From Gordonia araii NBRC 100433 (lineage in GTDB: Bacteria > Actinomycetota > Actinomycetes > Mycobacteriales > Mycobacteriaceae), in contig NZ_BAEE01000036.1 of assembly GCF_000241265.1 (NCBI RefSeq), forward strand, positions 62,001 to 126,000: DNA of 64,000 bases, given 5' to 3'. The notes beneath the pieces are model-generated. The model searched no databases. It saw only the letters and a list, made by a program, of their open reading frames with translations, and had not been told where the DNA came from. Position 1 is the first letter of the stretch, and each line of letters begins with the position of its first letter. Positions 54,760 to 64,000 of the stretch are shown here, piece after piece. Made by a program: the position numbers and the translations under genes.

Positions 54760-57588
54760 ATGACGATTGGATTCACCGCCGAGGGTGCGCTCGCCGACTT
54801 CACCGGACGGCTCGCCTTCCGGCTCGACGACTTTCAGCGGCGCGCCTGCGAGGCGCTGGCCGCCGGGCACGGCGTGCTGGTATGCGCGCCGACCGGCGCG
54901 GGTAAGACCATCGTCGGGGAGTTCGCCGTCCATCTGGCGCTGGCCAGCGGGACGAAGTGCTTCTACACCACGCCCATCAAGGCGTTGAGCAACCAGAAGT
55001 TCCACGACCTCGTCGAGATTCACGGCGCCGCGAACGTCGGCTTGCTCACGGGTGACAACTCGGTCAACCCCGACGCCCCGGTGGTCGTGATGACCACCGA
55101 GGTGGTCCGCAACATGATCTACGCGGACAGCGCGGCGCTGGACGGACTGTCCTTCGTCGTGATGGACGAGGTTCATTTCCTCGCCGACCGCTTCCGGGGG
55201 GCCGTGTGGGAGGAAGTGATCCTGCACCTCGACCCGTCGGTGCGCGTCGTGAGCCTTTCGGCCACGGTGTCGAACTCGGAGGAGTTCGGAGCCTGGATCC
55301 AGACGGTGCGCGGCGACACCACCGTCATCGTCGACGAGATCCGGCCCGTGCCGTTGTGGCAGCACATGCTGGTGGGCAACCGGCTGTTCGACCTGTACGA
55401 CCCGCGGTCACTCGCCGACGGCAATCCGCGGGTGAATCCCGAACTCACCCGCTATATCGCACACCGCGACCTCACCGCCGCGACCGATCGCGGCGATCGG
55501 CGTGAGGACCGCAAGGGCCCGCGCCGAGGCCACCGCGGGCGCGGCCGGCGACCATCGGGGGACCGAGGCGGAACCCGCCCGGTGTCGCGGCCGGAGATGG
55601 TGGTCCGTCTCGATCGCGAGGGACTGCTGCCCGCGATCGATTTCATCTTCTCCCGAGCGGGCTGCGAAGGGGCGCTCGCGCAGTGTGTGCGCTCGGGGAT
55701 CAATCTGCTCGACGACGAGCAGCGGGTGGCGGCGCTGGAGATCGCCGACCGCTATCTCGCCGAGCTGTCCCCGGTCGACGCCGATGTCCTCGGAGCCGAT
55801 CAGTGGCGGCTGGGGATCAGTCGCGGGTTCGCCGCGCATCACGCCGGGCTGCTGCCGACGTTCCGGCACGCTGTCGAGGAGTTGTTCGTCCGCGGCCTCG
55901 TGCGCATGGTCTTCGCGACCGAGACGCTTGCGCTGGGCATCAACATGCCGGCCCGGTCGGTGGTCCTCGAGCGGCTGGTCAAGTACAACGGCGAGGCGCA
56001 CGTCGACCTGACTCCGGGCGAGTTCACCCAGCTGACGGGACGCGCGGGGCGGCGCGGAATCGACACGGAGGGGCACGCCGTCGTCGTGTGGTCGCCTCAG
56101 ATGCAGGTCGCCGAGGTCGCCGGGCTGGCCGGCGCGCGGACCTTCGCGCTGCGCAGTTCGTTCGCACCCGAGTACAACATGGCGGTCAATCTCATCGACC
56201 GACTCGGGCTGACCGGATCCAGCGAACTGTTGCTGCGCTCCTTCGCACAATTCCAAGCGGACCGCTCGGTCGTCGGGCGGGCGCGCAAACTCGACGGGCT
56301 GCGGCACGAACTGCGCAAGGTCGAGGGCGAGCTGTCGCGCGCGGCGGCACAGCGGGGCATCGACGACGGCGCTGACGACGGCGGCACGGGTGACCGTGAT
56401 CCGTACCGCGGATTCGTCGGCTACATGGAACTGCGGGAGGACATCCGGCGGCGCGAGCGCGAGCTGAAGTACGCGCGGCGCCACGACGCCCAGGTGGAGA
56501 TCGCCGACGAACTCGCGGCCTTGAAGCGAGGACAGATCATCGGCCTGTATGGCAATCGCCACCGCGGCGTGGCAGTGGTTGTCGAGACCGCCGAGGACAT
56601 CGTCGATCCGAAACCGATGGTGCTCGCCGAAGACGGGTGGTGCGGCCGTGTCGGCGTGCGCGATTTCCTCAACGGCCCGACCGTGCTCGGGAACATGCGG
56701 CTGGCCCGCCATATCGATCGCCGGACGGGACGGGGGCGGCGCGATCTGGCGTCGGCGCTGCGTTCCACCGGCGTCACGCTGCCCAAGGGCAAGCAGCGCA
56801 AACGCGCCGCCGCGGCCGATGACGCCGAGCTGGCCCGGCTCCGGGAGCTGTTGCGGGCGCATCCGGCGCACACCGCGGCCGACGTCGACGAGCTGACGCG
56901 GATGGCGCAGAAGCGCAACCGCCTGCTGCGCGAGGTGCGGTCGCTCGAGGCGGAGATCGCCGAGCGAACGTCGGCGCTCAGCGCGACGTTCGACAAGGTC
57001 GTGGCGGTGCTCCTCGAGCTCGGCTACCTCGCCGAGGCGAAATCGGGTGGCGGCGAGCTGGTCGTCACCGATGCTGGACTTAGGTTGCGCTCGATCTACA
57101 GCGAGAGCGACCTCTTGGTCAGCGAGTGCTTGAGAGAAGGGGCCTGGATCGGGTTGTCACCCGACGAACTGGCGGCCGTCGTCGCGAGTCTGGTGTACAC
57201 GTCTCGACGCGAATCGGGGGGTGGGACAGATCGAATGCCCGGTTCGGCGGCCCTTCGAGCAGCGCTCTCGGGCACGGCGCGGATCTGGCGCGACGTCGTC
57301 GAGGCGGAGTTGCGGCACGGCGTCACGCCGACTCGCGAGCCGGACACGGGCTTCTCGGTGGCCGCCGCGATGTGGGCGTCGGGCCGGTCGCTGGCCGAAT
57401 CCCTGATGGCGGCCGGTGAGGCCGGACAACTCCTCTCCCCGGGCGATTTCGTTCGGTGGAACCGGCAGGTGATCGACCTGCTGGACCAGATCGCCGGCTG
57501 CGCGGGACGAGACGATCCCGTCGGCCGCACCGCGATCGCGGCCATCGCGGCGATCCGGCGCGGTGTGGTCGCAGTCGAACTCGGTTGA
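54760..57588 (+). CDS. helY: Ski2-like DEVH-box helicase HelY
   Basis: 942 residues. Walker A CAPTGAGKT at 42-50, DEVH box at 136-139 (FVVMDEVHFLADR), SATVSNSEEFG motif III and QLTGRAGRRGIDTEG motif VI. A basic Arg/Gly insert (RKGPRRGHRGRGRRPSGDRG, about 250-270) sits in the linker. The C-terminal half carries the DSHCT-like domain. Probably unwinds structured RNA. Co-directional with tatC, as in mycobacteria. Confidence 0.93.
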   Translation: MTIGFTAEGALADFTGRLAFRLDDFQRRACEALAAGHGVLVCAPTGAGKTIVGEFAVHLALASGTKCFYTTPIKALSNQKFHDLVEIHGAANVGLLTGDNSVNPDAPVVVMTTEVVRNMIYADSAALDGLSFVVMDEVHFLADRFRGAVWEEVILHLDPSVRVVSLSATVSNSEEFGAWIQTVRGDTTVIVDEIRPVPLWQHMLVGNRLFDLYDPRSLADGNPRVNPELTRYIAHRDLTAATDRGDRREDRKGPRRGHRGRGRRPSGDRGGTRPVSRPEMVVRLDREGLLPAIDFIFSRAGCEGALAQCVRSGINLLDDEQRVAALEIADRYLAELSPVDADVLGADQWRLGISRGFAAHHAGLLPTFRHAVEELFVRGLVRMVFATETLALGINMPARSVVLERLVKYNGEAHVDLTPGEFTQLTGRAGRRGIDTEGHAVVVWSPQMQVAEVAGLAGARTFALRSSFAPEYNMAVNLIDRLGLTGSSELLLRSFAQFQADRSVVGRARKLDGLRHELRKVEGELSRAAAQRGIDDGADDGGTGDRDPYRGFVGYMELREDIRRRERELKYARRHDAQVEIADELAALKRGQIIGLYGNRHRGVAVVVETAEDIVDPKPMVLAEDGWCGRVGVRDFLNGPTVLGNMRLARHIDRRTGRGRRDLASALRSTGVTLPKGKQRKRAAAADDAELARLRELLRAHPAHTAADVDELTRMAQKRNRLLREVRSLEAEIAERTSALSATFDKVVAVLLELGYLAEAKSGGGELVVTDAGLRLRSIYSESDLLVSECLREGAWIGLSPDELAAVVASLVYTSRRESGGGTDRMPGSAALRAALSGTARIWRDVVEAELRHGVTPTREPDTGFSVAAAMWASGRSLAESLMAAGEAGQLLSPGDFVRWNRQVIDLLDQIAGCAGRDDPVGRTAIAAIAAIRRGVVAVELG

Positions 57589-57654
57589 CGTGAGGTAGCG
57601 TAGTGCCGTCTGCCACCGACGGTGGTGTGTGTCGTGTTGATGAGGGAGGACGCC

Positions 57655-58503
57655 ATGACCGAGCCGCAGCAGCCGGAGCCGGGTTCTGAGAACAACGAAC
57701 CAAACGAGGACGTGACCCAGTCCGTCGAGCAGCCGTCGTCCGGCACGCCGTCGCAGTCCCCTTCCGGCACCGATTCCGCACCGGCCGATGCGGCACCCGG
57801 TCAACCGTCGTCGCCGCAACAGCCGTCGCCGCAGGTTGGTCAGCCCGGTCAGCCTCAGCAGCCGGGGCCGTCGCCGTTCGCTCAGCCGGGCCAAGCGCAG
57901 CAGCCGGGGCAGCCGCCGTATACCCAGCCACAGTTCGGTCAGCCTCAGCAGCCGGGGCAGCCGCCGCAGCCCGGGCAACCTCAGTTCCCGGGTCAGCCGG
58001 GACCCCAGTTCGCTCAACCCGGTCAGCCGCCGTTCGGCCAGCAGCAACCCCAGTACCCGGTACCCCCGGGGGCTGGCGGGCCTCACACCGGTCAGTTCCA
58101 GCAGCCGGGCCAGTATCCGCAGCCGGGCCAGCCGCAGTTTGGCGGACCGGACTTCGCGGCGATGGGCACCACCGGGGGCAAGTCCAAGTCGCTCAAGCTG
58201 GCATTGATCGGCGCCGGCGGCATTCTGTTTCTCGGGGCGCTGCTCGCCTTCACCGCCTTCGTGGCACCGGGCTGGGCGCCCAAGACGCTGTCCCAGACCG
58301 GCGCTCAAGACGGCGTGAGGCAGATCCTCACCAACAGCTATCAGGTCAAGAACGTCAAGGACGTCAACTGCCCGAGCGGCCAGCGGGTCAAGCAGGGCGA
58401 ATCCTTCGACTGCGACGTGACCGTCGACGGCAGCAAGCAGAAGGTGACGGTCACTTTCGTCGACAAGAAGGGCAAGTTCGAGGTCGGGCCTCCGCGCCAG
58501 TAG
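57655..58503 (+). CDS. DUF4333 membrane protein with Gln/Pro/Gly-rich region
   Basis: 282 residues from the ATG at 57655 with GGGAGG upstream. Residues about 20-175 are low-complexity Pro/Gln/Gly repeats ([10 protein letters not shown]), probably disordered and cytoplasmic. One transmembrane helix ([21 protein letters not shown], about 181-201). The exported DUF4333 domain has two cysteines ([20 protein letters not shown]) likely to form a disulfide. From memory matches Rv2091c next to helY. Function unknown. Confidence 0.88.
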   Translation: MTEPQQPEPGSENNEPNEDVTQSVEQPSSGTPSQSPSGTDSAPADAAPGQPSSPQQPSPQVGQPGQPQQPGPSPFAQPGQAQQPGQPPYTQPQFGQPQQPGQPPQPGQPQFPGQPGPQFAQPGQPPFGQQQPQYPVPPGAGGPHTGQFQQPGQYPQPGQPQFGGPDFAAMGTTGGKSKSLKLALIGAGGILFLGALLAFTAFVAPGWAPKTLSQTGAQDGVRQILTNSYQVKNVKDVNCPSGQRVKQGESFDCDVTVDGSKQKVTVTFVDKKGKFEVGPPRQ

Positions 58504-58521
58504 CGGCGACGATCGCGCACG

Positions 58522-58601
58522 GTGCCCACTCGGCGTGGGCGAGGTGCCCACTCGGCGTAGGTGAGGTGCCCATTCGGCGTAGGTGAGGTGCCCACTCGGC
58601 G
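58522..58601. repeat. 22-bp hairpin-unit array C
   Basis: Four copies of GTGCCCACTCGGCG (third copy CCATTC) at 58522, 58544, 58566 and 58588, a 22-bp period with the same orientation as array A. It lies between convergent genes; the last unit ends 21 bp before the exonuclease stop codon. Confidence 0.9.
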
Positions 58602-58622
58602 AAAAGTGGGGTCAGCGATCGG

Positions 58623-59567
58623 CTACCACTTGAACGCCGTCGCGAGGCGGCCGACCGCTGACTCGATACCCAGCTCGGCGGCCAACCGCTCCAGGCCCGC
58701 CGGGTCACTCGGCGCCGTCGGCAGTCGGTCGTCCCCTTCTTCGACGAGTTCGGCATCGGTTTTGACGAAGACGACAGTGCGTGCGGCCTGCAGGTAGTCG
58801 GCCGATTCTTGCAGGGCAGTCCGTGCCCGCGGGGTCAGCGCCGATCCCTTCGTCGTCGCGGCCTTCTCGAGCGCGTCGAGGCTGCCGTATTCGACGAGTA
58901 GTTTGGCCGCGGTCTTCTCACCGATGCCGGGCACGCCGGGCAGCCCGTCCGAGGGGTCGCCGCGCAGCATCGACATCTCCGCGTAGTCGGTGCCCGCGCG
59001 ATCGGGTTTGAGACCGTACTTGGCGGCGACTTCGGCAGGACCCATCAGCGCCGCCTTCGCGAGCCCCTGGCCGACGTAGAGCACCCGGACCGGTACCGGG
59101 TCGTCGGCCACGACCTGCAGTAGGTCACGGTCACCGCTCACCACCAGCACCGGGTCGACCGCCTCGGTGAAGGCCAGGGTTCCGATCACGTCGTCCGCTT
59201 CACAGCCGTGCGCGCCCGCGGTGGCGATTCCGGCACGGCGCAGCGCGGCCAGAATCATGTCGACCTGCGGCGTCAGCGTGTCGGGGACTTCTTCGACGTC
59301 GATGTCGGATTCCGACTCGGCCTCGACGGCGACGCGGTGGGCCTTGTACGACGGGATCAGCTCGGTGCGGAAATCGGGGCGCCAGTCGAAATCGAGGCAG
59401 ACGACCAAGCGGCTGGGCTCGTGCTTGGCGACCAGCGCCGCGATGGTGTCGAGGAATCCGCGCACCGCGTTGACCGGCCGCCCGTCGGGGGAGGTGACCT
59501 TCTCCGGGATGGCGTAGAAGGAGCGGAACCACAGGCTTGCGCCGTCGAGCAGCATCAGTGGGGGCAT
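58623..59567 (-). CDS. 5'-3' exonuclease (PolA N-domain-like)
   Basis: 314 residues from the ATG at 59567 ([19 protein letters not shown]). Acidic metal-binding clusters of the FEN/5'-3' exonuclease family: [37 protein letters not shown], and the helix-hairpin-helix [14 protein letters not shown]. Stand-alone homologue of the PolA 5' nuclease domain, which may process RNA primers or flaps. From memory equals Rv2090. Divergent from the MFS gene. Confidence 0.92.
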   Translation of the reverse strand: MPPLMLLDGASLWFRSFYAIPEKVTSPDGRPVNAVRGFLDTIAALVAKHEPSRLVVCLDFDWRPDFRTELIPSYKAHRVAVEAESESDIDVEEVPDTLTPQVDMILAALRRAGIATAGAHGCEADDVIGTLAFTEAVDPVLVVSGDRDLLQVVADDPVPVRVLYVGQGLAKAALMGPAEVAAKYGLKPDRAGTDYAEMSMLRGDPSDGLPGVPGIGEKTAAKLLVEYGSLDALEKAATTKGSALTPRARTALQESADYLQAARTVVFVKTDAELVEEGDDRLPTAPSDPAGLERLAAELGIESAVGRLATAFKW

Positions 59568-59628
59568 GCGACACAGTGTGGCATGCGGCGACGGCCGGCG
59601 CGGTGAGCACACGGGTAGCGTGAAAAGA

Positions 59629-60954
59629 ATGACGGTGGGCAAGTCGAGGATGTTCGCTTCGCTGTCGCACCGCAACTATCGGGTCTATTTCACCGGTGCT
59701 CTCATCTCCAACATCGGCACGTGGATTCAGCGCGTCGCCCAGGACTGGCTGGTGCTGGAACTGTCGCACGGCTCAGCCGTGGCCGTCGGTATCACGACCG
59801 CCCTGCAGTTCCTCCCGGCGCTGCTGCTGTCGCCGGCCGGCGGACTGCTGGCCGACCGGATGGACAAGCGCGTGCTGCTCGCCGTGACCCAGACCTGGAT
59901 GGCGGTGTCGTCTCTGGTTCTGGGCGTACTGGCGGTCGCCGGGCTCGCGCAGACCTGGCACGTCTATCTCATCGCCCTCGTCTTCGGGATCGGCGCGGCA
60001 ATCGACGTCCCCGCCAGACAGTCCTTCGTGACCGAGGTGGCCGGACGGGACAACCTGACCAACGCGATCGGGCTCAACAGCGCCTCGTTCAACGCCGCGC
60101 GGCTCATCGGTCCCGGTGTCGGTGGCCTGATCATCGCCGCGTTCGGGAGCGGCTGGGCGATCCTGACGAACGCCGTCAGCTACGGCGCCATGCTGGCCGC
60201 GCTGTTGCTGCTGAACTCGGCCGACCTGGAGCGGGCGAACCCGGTGGCCCGGGCCAAAGGTCAAGTCCGCGAGGGATTCCGCTACGTGGCGGCGCGCCCC
60301 GAACTCGTGATCGCCCTGGGCGTCGGGTTCGCCGTCGGCACCTTCGCGCTGAACTTCCAGCTCACCAACGCGGTGATGGTGAGCGCGGAGTTCGGACTCG
60401 GTGCGAAGTCCTACGGGTTCGCCGGGTCGGTAATGGGCATCGGCTCGCTGGCCGGGGCGCTGCTCGCCGCCCGCCGGCTGGCCGCACCCCCGCTGCGGTA
60501 CGTGGTCGGTGCCGCACTCGTCTTCGCGGCACTCCTCGGTGTGCTCGGCCTGATGCCGTCGTATCCTGCCTACCTCGTGTTGCTGCCGGTCGTCGGGCTC
60601 GCCGGACTGCTGACGATGACGGCGACGAACATGTTCGTGCAGACGTGCAGCGCCCCGTCGCTGCGCGGCCGGGTGATGGCGCTCTACGCGATGGTGATGA
60701 TGGGTGGAACCCCGGTGGGCGCACCGCTGATGGGCTGGCTCGCCGAGGTGTTCGGTCCGCGGGCGCCACTGTGGGGAGGCGCCGTGCTGCAGGTCGCGAC
60801 GATCGGGGCGGTCGTCCTCGTCGTCCGCCTGCGTTCCGCGCGCCGCCTACGCGACCAGGTCGCGACCGGATCCGACGAGGTCCCGTCGCAGGTAGCACTC
60901 CCACCCGAGCAGCGAGGTCCTGGTGGTGTCGTCCAGGGCCCGGATCGCGCGTAG
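59629..60954 (+). CDS. MFS transporter (MFS_3/EntS-like)
   Basis: 441 residues from the ATG at 59629; AAAAG is the only upstream purine stretch. About 12 transmembrane helices; signature [19 protein letters not shown] between helices 2 and 3, and [21 protein letters not shown] in the second half. Relatives export siderophores or drugs, but the substrate here is unknown. The hydrophilic C-terminal tail (about 35 residues) is encoded on DNA that also codes on the other strand for the end of the PIG-L protein. Confidence 0.87.
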   Translation: MTVGKSRMFASLSHRNYRVYFTGALISNIGTWIQRVAQDWLVLELSHGSAVAVGITTALQFLPALLLSPAGGLLADRMDKRVLLAVTQTWMAVSSLVLGVLAVAGLAQTWHVYLIALVFGIGAAIDVPARQSFVTEVAGRDNLTNAIGLNSASFNAARLIGPGVGGLIIAAFGSGWAILTNAVSYGAMLAALLLLNSADLERANPVARAKGQVREGFRYVAARPELVIALGVGFAVGTFALNFQLTNAVMVSAEFGLGAKSYGFAGSVMGIGSLAGALLAARRLAAPPLRYVVGAALVFAALLGVLGLMPSYPAYLVLLPVVGLAGLLTMTATNMFVQTCSAPSLRGRVMALYAMVMMGGTPVGAPLMGWLAEVFGPRAPLWGGAVLQVATIGAVVLVVRLRSARRLRDQVATGSDEVPSQVALPPEQRGPGGVVQGPDRA

Positions 60955-61620
60955 CGTGCGGCTGCGCTCGAACTCGGTGCGGTGCGCTTGCAGCGCCCGC
61001 CATTTCACATCCAGGAACGCGCGGACGTCGACGACTTCGTCGATCCGCTCGTCGGGACATCCGAACGCGAAGGCGGCGTCGCGGGCGCCCGAGTCGCCAC
61101 GAGAAGCCATGACCTGTTCCCATGCGCGTTGAGCGCGCGACACGCTGACCGTGACCAGGTAGAGCGAGGACACCTGCCAGGCGGGACCCGCGCCGGGGTA
61201 CAGGTGGGGTTCGGCCGCGGCTTCGGCGGCGGCCAGCACCATGCGGTGGGTGTGGATGTGGTCGGGGTGCCCGTAGATGCCGAACGCGTCGGTGGTGAGC
61301 ACGATATCCGGCCGCAACGCCCGGATGTGGGCGGTCAGCGCCGCGACGGAGTCGTCGAACGGTACGGCGACCAACGGCGGCTCGGCCGACGAGTCCGCGA
61401 CCCCGCCGTCGGCATAGCCCAGCATGATCGGTTCGCGAGGCAGGCCGAGGAGTCGTAGCGCATCGACGAGTTCGAGGTGCCTGGGTTGCCCCGCGGCCCA
61501 GGTGGTGGTCAGGACGTCGGCCTGCCCGCCCGCGGCGCAGTGCCGGGCGAGCGTGCCGCCGGTCCAGATCGTCTCGTCGTCCGGATGCGCTTGGACGCAC
61601 AGGATGCGCGGCAACGTCAT
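60847..61620 (-). CDS. PIG-L family (GlcNAc-type) deacetylase
   Basis: 257 residues. Zinc-dependent deacetylase: AHPDDE at residues 11-16 gives the His/Asp/Asp ligands, and GHPDHIHTHRM gives the third ligand. The family includes MshB and Mca, but this protein is shorter and lacks enough signature to call either. Its last 36 codons overlap the end of the MFS gene in antisense (108 bp). The stop of the upstream DUF4189 gene lies 4 bp before its ATG. Confidence 0.88.
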   Translation of the reverse strand: MTLPRILCVQAHPDDETIWTGGTLARHCAAGGQADVLTTTWAAGQPRHLELVDALRLLGLPREPIMLGYADGGVADSSAEPPLVAVPFDDSVAALTAHIRALRPDIVLTTDAFGIYGHPDHIHTHRMVLAAAEAAAEPHLYPGAGPAWQVSSLYLVTVSVSRAQRAWEQVMASRGDSGARDAAFAFGCPDERIDEVVDVRAFLDVKWRALQAHRTEFERSRTLRAIRALDDTTRTSLLGWECYLRRDLVGSGRDLVA

Positions 61621-61624
61621 CGCG

Positions 61625-62287
61625 TCAGCCCGCAACGTTGGAGGTGCACTGCGACACGAGGACCTTGGGGCTGCCGCCGGCAAGATTGCCGCTGGCGGTG
61701 TTGATCGCGGTCTGTTTGGTCGCCCCCCAGGCCGACGCCCAGGCCTGGTTCGCCTGCGACTGGACCAGGGCGCCGCAGGCGTTTCGGAACCACAGCACGA
61801 CCTGGCAACCGGATCCGCACTTGGTGCGGGCGAGGCTCTCGGCGGACGATCGGGTGGCACCGTTGATGGCCCAGCCGATCCGGCCGCTCGCCTGCGATAT
61901 CGCGATGGCGCCGTAGAGGTTTCGCGTGCGGGTCGTCGTATACGGGTACCGGTAGGGCGTGGTCGTCGTCGTCCACGGGGTGCGCGTGGTGGTTCGCGTC
62001 TCCCACCGGGTGGTCGTCGCCGACGCGCGAGAGTGGTCGTTGCGGGCGTAGGCGAAGAAACCGACGACCGCGACGCCGAGGACGAGGAGCGCGGCCAGGA
62101 CCACGCCGCCGACGACCAATGCGATCGTCGTGCCGTTGTTCGACGGTTTCGGCGGCCCGGGAGGCGGCGGGTAGCCCGGCCCGGGAGGCGGGTACTGAGG
62201 CGGTGGCGGCTGATAGGAGTAGCCGGGCGGTGGAGGAGGGTAGCCCCGGCCGGCGGGCCCATTCGGGTCATTCGGCGGGTAGGTCAT
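61625..62287 (-). CDS. DUF4189 domain-containing membrane protein
   Basis: 220 residues from the ATG at 62287; an upstream ATG at 62299 adds MLRP. N-terminal Pro/Gly/Tyr-rich stretch (YPPPPPGYSYQPPPPQYPPP), one transmembrane helix (ALVVGGVVLAALLVLGVAVVG, about 56-76), a Thr/Arg-rich linker, and an exported DUF4189 domain (YGAIAISQASGRIGWAIN) with four cysteines. Function unknown. Four bases before the PIG-L gene; divergent from htpG with 122 bp between starts. Confidence 0.85.
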   Translation of the reverse strand: MTYPPNDPNGPAGRGYPPPPPGYSYQPPPPQYPPPGPGYPPPPGPPKPSNNGTTIALVVGGVVLAALLVLGVAVVGFFAYARNDHSRASATTTRWETRTTTRTPWTTTTTPYRYPYTTTRTRNLYGAIAISQASGRIGWAINGATRSSAESLARTKCGSGCQVVLWFRNACGALVQSQANQAWASAWGATKQTAINTASGNLAGGSPKVLVSQCTSNVAG

Positions 62288-62368
62288 GGGTCTCAGCATA
62301 GGCCGAGCGACCTCGCCGAGATCATTCGATGGACGCTAATACACTGTCGTCGTCACACCGTGATTTGT

Positions 62369-62385
62369 CCCGGCCGCCGGCCGGG
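62369..62385 (+). promoter_or_regulatory. GC-rich hairpin in the htpG leader
   Basis: CCCGGCC (62369-62375) pairs perfectly with GGCCGGG (62379-62385) around a GCC loop, directly before GGGAGAAAGGA, the probable ribosome binding region. It does not itself cover the binding site. I see no HspR (HAIR) box in the gap. Confidence 0.4.
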
Positions 62386-62409
62386 CGGGAGAAAGGACGA
62401 CTCGACATC

Positions 62410-64000
62410 ATGGCTCAGGCGGAGACGAGGGAGTTCCAGGCCGAGACGCGCCAGCTGCTCGACCTGATGGTGCACTCGGTCTACTCCAACAAGGACAGCT
62501 TTTTGCGCGAGCTGATCTCGAACAGTTCCGACGCGCTCGACAAGCTGCGGCTGGAGTCGTTGCGCGACAAGGATCTCGACGTTGACACCGACGACTTGCG
62601 CATCGTCTTGGAGCCGCATTCCGACGGCGACGTGCGGAGCCTGGTCGTCGCCGACAACGGCATCGGCATGTCCCGCGACGAGGTCGTCGACCTGATCGGG
62701 ACCCTCGCGCGGTCGGGAACCGGGGAACTGCGCCGGAAGCTGGCCGAGGCGAAGGACGCCGCCGCCTCCGACGCGCTGATCGGGCAGTTCGGCATCGGCT
62801 TCTACTCGACGTTCATGGTGGCCGACAAGGTCACGCTGGTCACTCGCAAGGCGGGGGAGACCACCGGTACGAAGTGGGAGTCCGGCGGCGACGGCACCTA
62901 CACCCTGGAGACGGTCGACGACGCGTCGCAGGGCACGAGCGTGACCCTGGCGCTGAAGCCGGTCGACGCCGAGGACCATCTGCACGACTACGCGGACCCG
63001 GCGGAGCTGCGCGCGCTGGTGAAGCGCTACTCGGACTTCATCAGCTGGCCGATCAAGATGGAGGTCACGGTTCCCGCACCGCCCGCGGAGGAGGGCGGTG
63101 AGCCGGGCGAGTCGACGACGCAGTGGCAGACCCTCAATTCCGGCAAGGCCCTGTGGGCACGTCCCCGCGACGAGGTCTCGGATGAGGAGTACGCGGAGTT
63201 CTACCGCCACGTCAGCCACGCCTGGGACTCTCCGCTGGAGGTCGTTTCGGTGAAGGCCGAGGGCACCTTCGAGTACGAGGCGCTGCTGTTCCTGCCGAGC
63301 CAGGCGCCGTTCGATCTGTTCGCGCCCGTGCGCCACGGCGGCATCCACCTGTACGTCAAGCGCGTATTCATCATGGACGACGCCGACCTGCTGCCCGAGT
63401 ACCTGCGCTTCGTCGCCGGTGTCGTCGACGCGGCCGATCTGTCGCTGAACGTCTCGCGCGAGATCCTGCAACAGGACCGCCAGATTCGCGCCATCCGCCG
63501 CCGGCTCACCAAGAAGGTGATCGCGACCGTGAACGATCTGCGTTCGTCGCGGCCCGACGACTACCGCGCGTTCTGGGGCAACTTCGGCCGCGTCTTCAAG
63601 GAGGGGCTGGTCAACGACCCCGACAACCAGGACGCGATCCTCAAGGCCAGCGTCTTCACCTCGACCGACGCGTCCGCCGACGGGACCGAGGGCCTGACGT
63701 CGCTCGCCGAATACGTGGGGCGGATGAAGGCCGGCCAGGACGCGATCTACTACATGACGGGCGAATCGCAGCAGCAGATCCGCAACTCGCCCCACATGGA
63801 GGCATTCGCGGCCAAGGGGATCGAGGTGCTCACCCTCGACGACCCGGTCGACGAGATGTGGGTGACCACAGTCGCCGAGTTCGACGGCCATCCGTTCGTC
63901 TCGATCGCCAAGGGCAGCGTCGATCTTGACGCCGCCGACGGCGAGGACGAGAAGGATGCGGAGAAGGAGCGCGAGAAGCAGAGCGAGGAGTTCGCCGATT
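62410..64000 (+). CDS. htpG: Molecular chaperone HtpG (Hsp90), C-terminus beyond window
   Basis: 530 codons are present of about 630-650. GHKL ATPase domain: RELISNSSDALDKLR (Mg/ATP glutamate and asparagine), VVADNGIGMSRDE, GTLARSGTGEL and IGQFGIGFYSTFMVAD. The middle domain follows (FDLFAPVRHGGIHLYVKRVF, LNVSREILQQDRQIRAIRRR). ATP-driven chaperone for late folding steps. The window ends within the region after SIAKGSVDLDA, a charged Glu/Lys stretch. Confidence 0.96.
   Translation, partial: MAQAETREFQAETRQLLDLMVHSVYSNKDSFLRELISNSSDALDKLRLESLRDKDLDVDTDDLRIVLEPHSDGDVRSLVVADNGIGMSRDEVVDLIGTLARSGTGELRRKLAEAKDAAASDALIGQFGIGFYSTFMVADKVTLVTRKAGETTGTKWESGGDGTYTLETVDDASQGTSVTLALKPVDAEDHLHDYADPAELRALVKRYSDFISWPIKMEVTVPAPPAEEGGEPGESTTQWQTLNSGKALWARPRDEVSDEEYAEFYRHVSHAWDSPLEVVSVKAEGTFEYEALLFLPSQAPFDLFAPVRHGGIHLYVKRVFIMDDADLLPEYLRFVAGVVDAADLSLNVSREILQQDRQIRAIRRRLTKKVIATVNDLRSSRPDDYRAFWGNFGRVFKEGLVNDPDNQDAILKASVFTSTDASADGTEGLTSLAEYVGRMKAGQDAIYYMTGESQQQIRNSPHMEAFAAKGIEVLTLDDPVDEMWVTTVAEFDGHPFVSIAKGSVDLDAADGEDEKDAEKEREKQSEEFAD

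Noticed and set aside
57613-57625. Palindrome CCACCGACGGTGG upstream of the DUF4333 gene
   Set aside because: Nearly symmetric but very short and GC-only; likely chance in this base composition, and no regulator can be named.
62288-62409. HspR (HAIR) or CIRCE operator before htpG
   Set aside because: Neither CTTGAGT-N7-ACTCAAG nor TTAGCACTC-N9-GAGTGCTAA is present.
62353-63891. 512-residue minus-strand open frame
   Set aside because: Antisense to htpG; a codon-composition shadow.

Overview
The window is high-GC DNA with dense genes, frequent GTG starts and AGGAGG-type ribosome binding sites. It carries mycothiol ligase (mshC), a complete Pup-proteasome locus (arc, dop, pup, prcBA, pafABC), polyphosphate glucokinase, an IdeR-type DtxR regulator, a cei-like gene and adjacent principal and SigB-type sigma factors. 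This points to a member of the order Mycobacteriales. Gordonia or a close relative is the best guess, but the genus cannot be proven from this sequence.

Layout. 1-7374: 5' part of an HrpA helicase, a class III aminotransferase, the peroxide module ahpC-ahpD with divergent oxyR, and a small secreted protein. 7375-7725: a repeat-filled gap. 7726-18673: a DUF3516 helicase, a PAC2 protein, a lipoprotein, a DUF4192 protein, ideR, acuC, a GNAT/acyl-CoA-ligase fusion and sigB. 18787-27952: a block matching, from memory, the M. tuberculosis sigA-sigB neighbourhood: DUF3099, DUF3039, YihY, a helicase, a Cys-pair small protein, sigA, ppgK, suhB, cei and DUF4193. 27984-43879: DUF5703, an lppL-like lipoprotein, uppP, the phosphomutase/DUF3090/SCO1664 trio with mshC, a second PAC2 gene, metH, a ThrE-like exporter, a HAD phosphatase, a secreted phytase-like protein, hisE-hisG and a thioesterase. 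43903-58503: trmI followed by the long co-directional proteasome run arc-dop-pup-prcB-prcA-pafA-pafB-pafC-tatA-tatC-helY and a DUF4333 membrane protein. 58623-64000: a 5'-3' exonuclease, an MFS transporter overlapping a PIG-L deacetylase, a DUF4189 protein and the 5' part of htpG.

How the genes work together. Dop deamidates the Gln-ending Pup, PafA ligates it to substrates, and Arc unfolds these into the PrcAB chamber. PafB and PafC are WYL regulators and TatA/TatC form the Tat translocase. AhpC and AhpD detoxify peroxide under OxyR. AcuC and the GNAT fusion look like a protein deacylation/acylation pair, placed between ideR and sigB.

The genes are mostly conserved core genes. The less expected content lies between and at the ends of genes. 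Three tandem arrays of a 22-bp unit able to form hairpins each lie beside a TAG stop. There is a 48-bp palindromic element, a 21-bp tandem repeat next to a strong terminator, and a perfect 28-bp inverted repeat that overlaps a signal-peptide coding region. Regulatory sites readable by eye include a full-consensus GlxR/CRP operator upstream of DUF4193, an ECF-type promoter upstream of sigB and a -10 element for sigA. I found no CRISPR array, insertion sequence, prophage, rRNA or recognisable tRNA gene.
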